This document shows, piece after piece, positions 61,269 to 64,000 of a stretch of DNA of 64,000 nt (position 1 is the stretch's first letter; each line of letters opens with the position of its first letter). Origin of the DNA: Acholeplasma equifetale ATCC 29724 (GTDB lineage: Bacteria > Bacillota_I > Bacilli_A > Acholeplasmatales > Acholeplasmataceae); contig NZ_JHXL01000001.1 in assembly GCF_000687735.1 (NCBI RefSeq), forward strand, positions 62,001-126,000, given 5' to 3'. Both the position numbers and the translations under genes were made by a program. The notes beneath the pieces are model-generated. The model searched no databases. It was not told the origin of the DNA and saw only the letters and a list, made by a program, of their open reading frames with translations.

Positions 61269-62207
61269 ATGAAAAGAAATAAGATTTCTGTTATTGGTGC
61301 TGGGAATGTTGGATCAGCAGTAGCTTTTCATTTAATGATTTCTAAAATTGCATCAGATATTGTATTATATGATATTGACAATAAGAAAGCATTAGGTGAG
61401 GCATTAGATATTTATCAAGGTACAAGTTTATTAGCTCCTGTGAATGTATATGCAGGAACGCTAGAAGATACTAAAAATTCAGATATTGTAGTTATTACAG
61501 CTGGAGCTAATCAAAAGGTTGGAGAAACGAGATTAGACTTAGTTAATAAAAACATTCAAATTTACCAAACACTTATAAAAGACATCGTAAAGTATAATCC
61601 TAATGCGATTTTACTTGTTGTTTCAAATCCGGTTGATATATTAACATATATAACATATAAGATATCAGGGTTTCCTAAATCAAGAGTTATTGGTTCAGGA
61701 ACAGTGTTAGATACTTCACGTTTTAAAGCTGCATTAGCACGTCGTTTTAATTTAGATTCAAGAAATATTCATGGATATGTAATTGGAGAACATGGCGATT
61801 CAGAAATTGCTGTATTTTCCAATCTTCATATTGGTGGTATTACAATTGATGAGTTTTTAAAATTAAAACATATCGAAGACATTAATTTTAAAGAAGATAT
61901 TGCAAGTGAAATTAAAAATGCAGCATATGAAATTATTAGTCGTAAAGGTTATACAAATTATGCAGTAGCAGTAGCTGTTACAAAAATATGTACTGCAATT
62001 TTAAGAGATGAACGTTCAATTATGACTGTTTCAAGTTTTTTAGATGGACAATATGGTGTTTCTGATGTTTATCTTTCTACACCTACAATTGTTGGACGTG
62101 AAGGTATCTTAGAAATTTTAGAATTAACTTTATCACATCAAGAACAAATGCGTTTTAGAAAATCAGCCGATGTGATTAAAAACATTATTAAGGAGTCTAA
62201 TTTATGA
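61269..62207 (+). CDS. ldh: L-lactate dehydrogenase
   Basis: LDH reduces pyruvate to lactate with NADH, regenerating NAD in glycolysis. It has 312 residues with the NAD-binding VIGAGNVGSAVAFHL, ITAGANQKVGETRLDL, VVSNPVDILTYI, GSGTVLDTSRFK and the active-site IGEHGDSEI. The glutamine in ANQKVGETR marks lactate rather than malate specificity, since malate enzymes have arginine there. AAAAGGGGA precedes the start. It overlaps the next gene by four bases. Confidence 0.96.
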   Translation: MKRNKISVIGAGNVGSAVAFHLMISKIASDIVLYDIDNKKALGEALDIYQGTSLLAPVNVYAGTLEDTKNSDIVVITAGANQKVGETRLDLVNKNIQIYQTLIKDIVKYNPNAILLVVSNPVDILTYITYKISGFPKSRVIGSGTVLDTSRFKAALARRFNLDSRNIHGYVIGEHGDSEIAVFSNLHIGGITIDEFLKLKHIEDINFKEDIASEIKNAAYEIISRKGYTNYAVAVAVTKICTAILRDERSIMTVSSFLDGQYGVSDVYLSTPTIVGREGILEILELTLSHQEQMRFRKSADVIKNIIKESNL

Positions 62208-62836
62208 ATATAGCAGTCATTGGTGCATCAGGTTTTGTTGGGTATGCTGTTACAAAAGAGGCATTAGAAAAAAATCATCATGTAAAAGCAATCTATCGAA
62301 GAAATTCAATTCCTGAACATCAAAATTTAGAACAATTTAAAATGACTATTTTTGATCAAGAACAATTCAAACAAGTCATCAAAGATGTTGATGTTGTTAT
62401 ATCTGCATATAATCCAGGATATTATCACGTCGATCAAAAATCACGTTATTTAGACGCATATGAAGTTATTTTTAATACCGTAAAAGCACTGAATAAGAGA
62501 ATTATTGTAGTTATTGGTGCAACAACTCTCATTCAATATGATGGTGAATTGGTCAAACATGGATTTTATCCAAAACCATGGTTACATGCATTAGAAGGGC
62601 CCGATGCTGTATTTGAAAAATATCGTTTTGATAAATCAATTAATGTAACATGGGTTTCACCAGCAGCAGAATTAATTGATGGAAATAAAACAATGAATTA
62701 CCGATATGATACAGATCATTTAATATATGATCAAAACTTTGAATCAAGAATTTCTGTACAAGATTTAGCTCATGCAATTATTTTAGAAGCTGAATCACCT
62801 AAATATGAAAAAATGCGTTTTACAATTGCATATTAA
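62204..62836 (+). CDS. NAD(P)H-binding Rossmann-fold protein (YwnB/NmrA-like)
   Basis: A 210-residue short atypical dehydrogenase-like protein. The nucleotide-binding motif IAVIGASGFVGYAVTKEAL is at the N-terminus, followed by YRRNSI, DVDVVISAYNPGYYH, IVVIGATTLIQYDG and VTWVSPAAELIDGN, all typical of the NAD(P)H-binding-10 group. The role is unknown; a reductase or flavin-linked function is possible. Its 3' end carries the -35 box of the T-box leader promoter. Confidence 0.88.
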   Translation: MNIAVIGASGFVGYAVTKEALEKNHHVKAIYRRNSIPEHQNLEQFKMTIFDQEQFKQVIKDVDVVISAYNPGYYHVDQKSRYLDAYEVIFNTVKALNKRIIVVIGATTLIQYDGELVKHGFYPKPWLHALEGPDAVFEKYRFDKSINVTWVSPAAELIDGNKTMNYRYDTDHLIYDQNFESRISVQDLAHAIILEAESPKYEKMRFTIAY

Positions 62837-62854
62837 AATAAATTCAATTATAAT
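62826..62854 (+). promoter_or_regulatory. Promoter of the valine T-box leader
   Basis: TTGCAT at 62826-62831 and TATAAT at 62849-62854 are 17 bases apart; transcription would begin near 62861, just before stem I of the T-box. The -35 box overlaps the end of the preceding gene. Confidence 0.65.
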
Positions 62855-62860
62855 AAAACA

Positions 62861-63101
62861 AACGCGATGAAGTGAAGAGTAATTATATATGTTATTTTAG
62901 CGACAAGTTGGTTGGTGAAAAACTTGATATGTATATAATGAAGGTCATCATGGAGCGGGTTTAATGAACATTTAGTAGTTAAACACGGGGAATTTAACCT
63001 CGTTATAAAAGTCAGAGTGCTATAGTACAAAACTATAGAACTAAGGTGGTACCGCGGATTTTAAATTCGTCCTTAAGATTTTTATCTTAGGGACTTTTTT
63101 T
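62861..63101 (+). promoter_or_regulatory. T-box riboswitch (valine, GUC specifier) upstream of the GNAT gene and valS
   Basis: The conserved T-box AAGGTGGTACCGCGG is at 63043-63057. Stem I runs from about 62863 with the S-turn-like AGAGTAA, pairing of ATTATATAT with ATATGTATATAAT, and the specifier-side GAAGGTCA, where GTC at 62944-62946 is the Val codon. The terminator is GTCCTTAAGAT (63069-63079) with ATCTTAGGGAC (63084-63094), followed by seven Ts. Uncharged tRNA-Val should stabilise the antiterminator and allow expression downstream. An open frame on the - strand here is a shadow. Confidence 0.93.
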
Positions 63102-63121
63102 ATGGATGAGGATATAAAAAT

Positions 63122-63640
63122 ATGATTCAAACTTTAAAGGGTGAAAAAGTCATATTAAGACAACCACGTTATGATGATATTTTGAGTTATCATTATTATG
63201 CGAGTCATTCAATGGTAGGGCCAAATGCTGGATGGCTACCTCATGAAAATCTTGATGAATCAAAAGCTGCGTTAAAGTTTTTGATTATAGAAAAATTAAC
63301 ATGGGCAATTACAACAAAAGATGATGTTTTAATTGGAACTATCGGATTATATGATTTGAAATTAGATAAAGAAAAATCTTGTTATATTGGATTTTCTTTA
63401 AATTATGATTTTTGGAATCAAGGAATAATGACAGAAGCATTAAAGTTAGTTTTGGATTATTTGTTAAATCAACTTAAATTCAATAAAATTTATGCATCAT
63501 GTTATGAAGATAATTTTAGAAGCCAAAGTTTATTAAAAAAATTTGGGTTCAGTAAAATTAATGAAAGATTAGAATATCAATTAATATTTGAAAAAGAAAA
63601 AATGGTATATGATTATATGATCGAAAGGGGTTTATTATGA
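63122..63640 (+). CDS. GNAT family N-acetyltransferase (RimJ/RimL-like)
   Basis: A 172-residue acetyltransferase that uses acetyl-CoA to acetylate an amine, perhaps a protein N-terminus or a small molecule. The pattern [48 protein letters not shown] (acetyl-CoA site) and [13 protein letters not shown] is that of the Acetyltransf_3 group. It lies between a valine T-box leader and valS and overlaps valS by four bases, so its expression should respond to tRNA-Val charging. GATGAGG lies about 11 bases before ATG 63122. Substrate unknown. Confidence 0.9.
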   Translation: MIQTLKGEKVILRQPRYDDILSYHYYASHSMVGPNAGWLPHENLDESKAALKFLIIEKLTWAITTKDDVLIGTIGLYDLKLDKEKSCYIGFSLNYDFWNQGIMTEALKLVLDYLLNQLKFNKIYASCYEDNFRSQSLLKKFGFSKINERLEYQLIFEKEKMVYDYMIERGLL

Positions 63641-64000
63641 AAAAAGAACTCGAATCAAAATACGATTTTAGGAAAGTAGAAGAAAATCGTTATAACACAT
63701 GGTTGAATTTAGATTTGTTTAGAGCAGGAAAGGATAAATCTAGACAACCTTTTACAGTTGTTATACCACCACCAAATGTTACTGGAAAACTACATTTAGG
63801 ACATGCATGGGATACAACTATTCAAGATATTATTATTCGTCGTAAAAGAATGCAAGGTTATGATGCACTTTATTTGCCAGGTATGGACCATGCTGGTATA
63901 GCAACTCAAGCAAAAGTTGATGAAAGACTAAGAGAACAAGGTATATCTCGCTATGATCTTGGAAGAGAAAAATATCTTGAACATGCTTGGGGTTGGAAAG
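63637..64000 (+). CDS. valS: Valyl-tRNA synthetase (3' truncated at the window end)
   Basis: The first 121 residues of a class I synthetase that charges tRNA-Val. The HIGH-type motif is in [19 protein letters not shown], and [11 protein letters not shown] follows, both typical of ValS. ATG 63637 overlaps the GNAT stop and has GAAAGGGG upstream. The frame is open to the last base. The T-box at 62861-63101 carries a valine specifier, which agrees with this assignment. Confidence 0.96.
   Translation, partial: MKKELESKYDFRKVEENRYNTWLNLDLFRAGKDKSRQPFTVVIPPPNVTGKLHLGHAWDTTIQDIIIRRKRMQGYDALYLPGMDHAGIATQAKVDERLREQGISRYDLGREKYLEHAWGWK

Noticed and set aside
62848-63030. Open frame of 60 codons on the - strand
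   Set aside because: It lies across the T-box leader, has no ribosome-binding site and no recognisable product; the RNA structure explains the sequence.
1-64000. Use of TGA as tryptophan (mycoplasma code)
   Set aside because: Many genes end at TGA at their family length, and conserved tryptophans are TGG, so the standard code applies.
1-64000. CRISPR arrays, insertion sequences, prophage or plasmid genes
   Set aside because: No regular spaced repeats, transposase, integrase or phage structural genes were seen on either strand.

Overview
The window is AT-rich DNA (roughly 30% G+C by eye), densely packed, with almost every gene on the + strand. TGA is used as a stop and TGG as tryptophan, so the genetic code is standard. 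It carries a close relative of the Acholeplasma lipid glucosyltransferases (monoglucosyl- and diglucosyl-diacylglycerol synthases), a HrcA/CIRCE-type heat-shock site and a small set of core genes. I infer a chromosomal segment of an Acholeplasma species (Mollicutes with the standard code). No insertion sequence, prophage, CRISPR array or replication origin was seen.

Layout: 1-2.2 kb is the end of a polyamine ABC operon (potB partial, potC, potD). 2.3-6.6 kb is nusB-xseA-xseB-tlyA-recN, a compacted form of a conserved Firmicutes locus. 6.66-7.2 kb holds a short transcription unit with a possible 26-residue peptide and, convergent to it, a small membrane protein gene. 7.2-11.2 kb has DNA repair and RNA genes (dinB, DEAD-box helicase, nfo) and an unknown membrane-anchored protein. 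11.2-15.3 kb is argS, a flippase-like membrane protein, a lipid glucosyltransferase and tRNA-Leu(CAA). 15.7-20.2 kb is a Mn/Zn-type ABC transporter with its own DtxR-family regulator.

20.3-31.7 kb has an orphan PTS-like EIIC, pncB, a MATE transporter, trmL, a hemolysin III family protein, ackA, a thiolase, two tandem rRNA/tRNA uracil-C5-methyltransferase paralogues (the second without its Fe-S cysteines) and a HAD phosphatase. 31.8-35.9 kb is a heme-monooxygenase-like gene followed by a complete siderophore/iron ABC transporter. 36-45.6 kb is accessory: a serine hydrolase, a 1226-residue HRDC/SF1 helicase/nuclease-fold protein, small proteins, a flavin-dependent oxidoreductase and an ArsB-like permease.

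45.7-55 kb is an alpha-glucan cluster: glycogen phosphorylase, branching enzyme, a LacI-family regulator on the - strand, pullulanase, a ROK sugar kinase and the second lipid glucosyltransferase. It could link glucan breakdown to glucolipid synthesis through glucose phosphates and UDP-glucose. 55-64 kb is an aldo/keto reductase, tig, lon (with CIRCE), engB, a DegV protein, ldh, an NAD(P)-binding protein, and a valine T-box leader followed by a GNAT gene and the start of valS.

The most notable observations are: the T-box controlling GNAT plus valS; the Fe-S-less tandem methyltransferase copy; the helicase with an altered nuclease motif; candidate operators, including a TTTTCATGAAAA element shared by two promoters; the small-peptide unit after recN; and the split placement of the two glucolipid synthases. 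I found no clear, wholly new multi-gene system. The least explained pieces are the 6.7 kb unit, the 42.5 kb gene and the shared operator.
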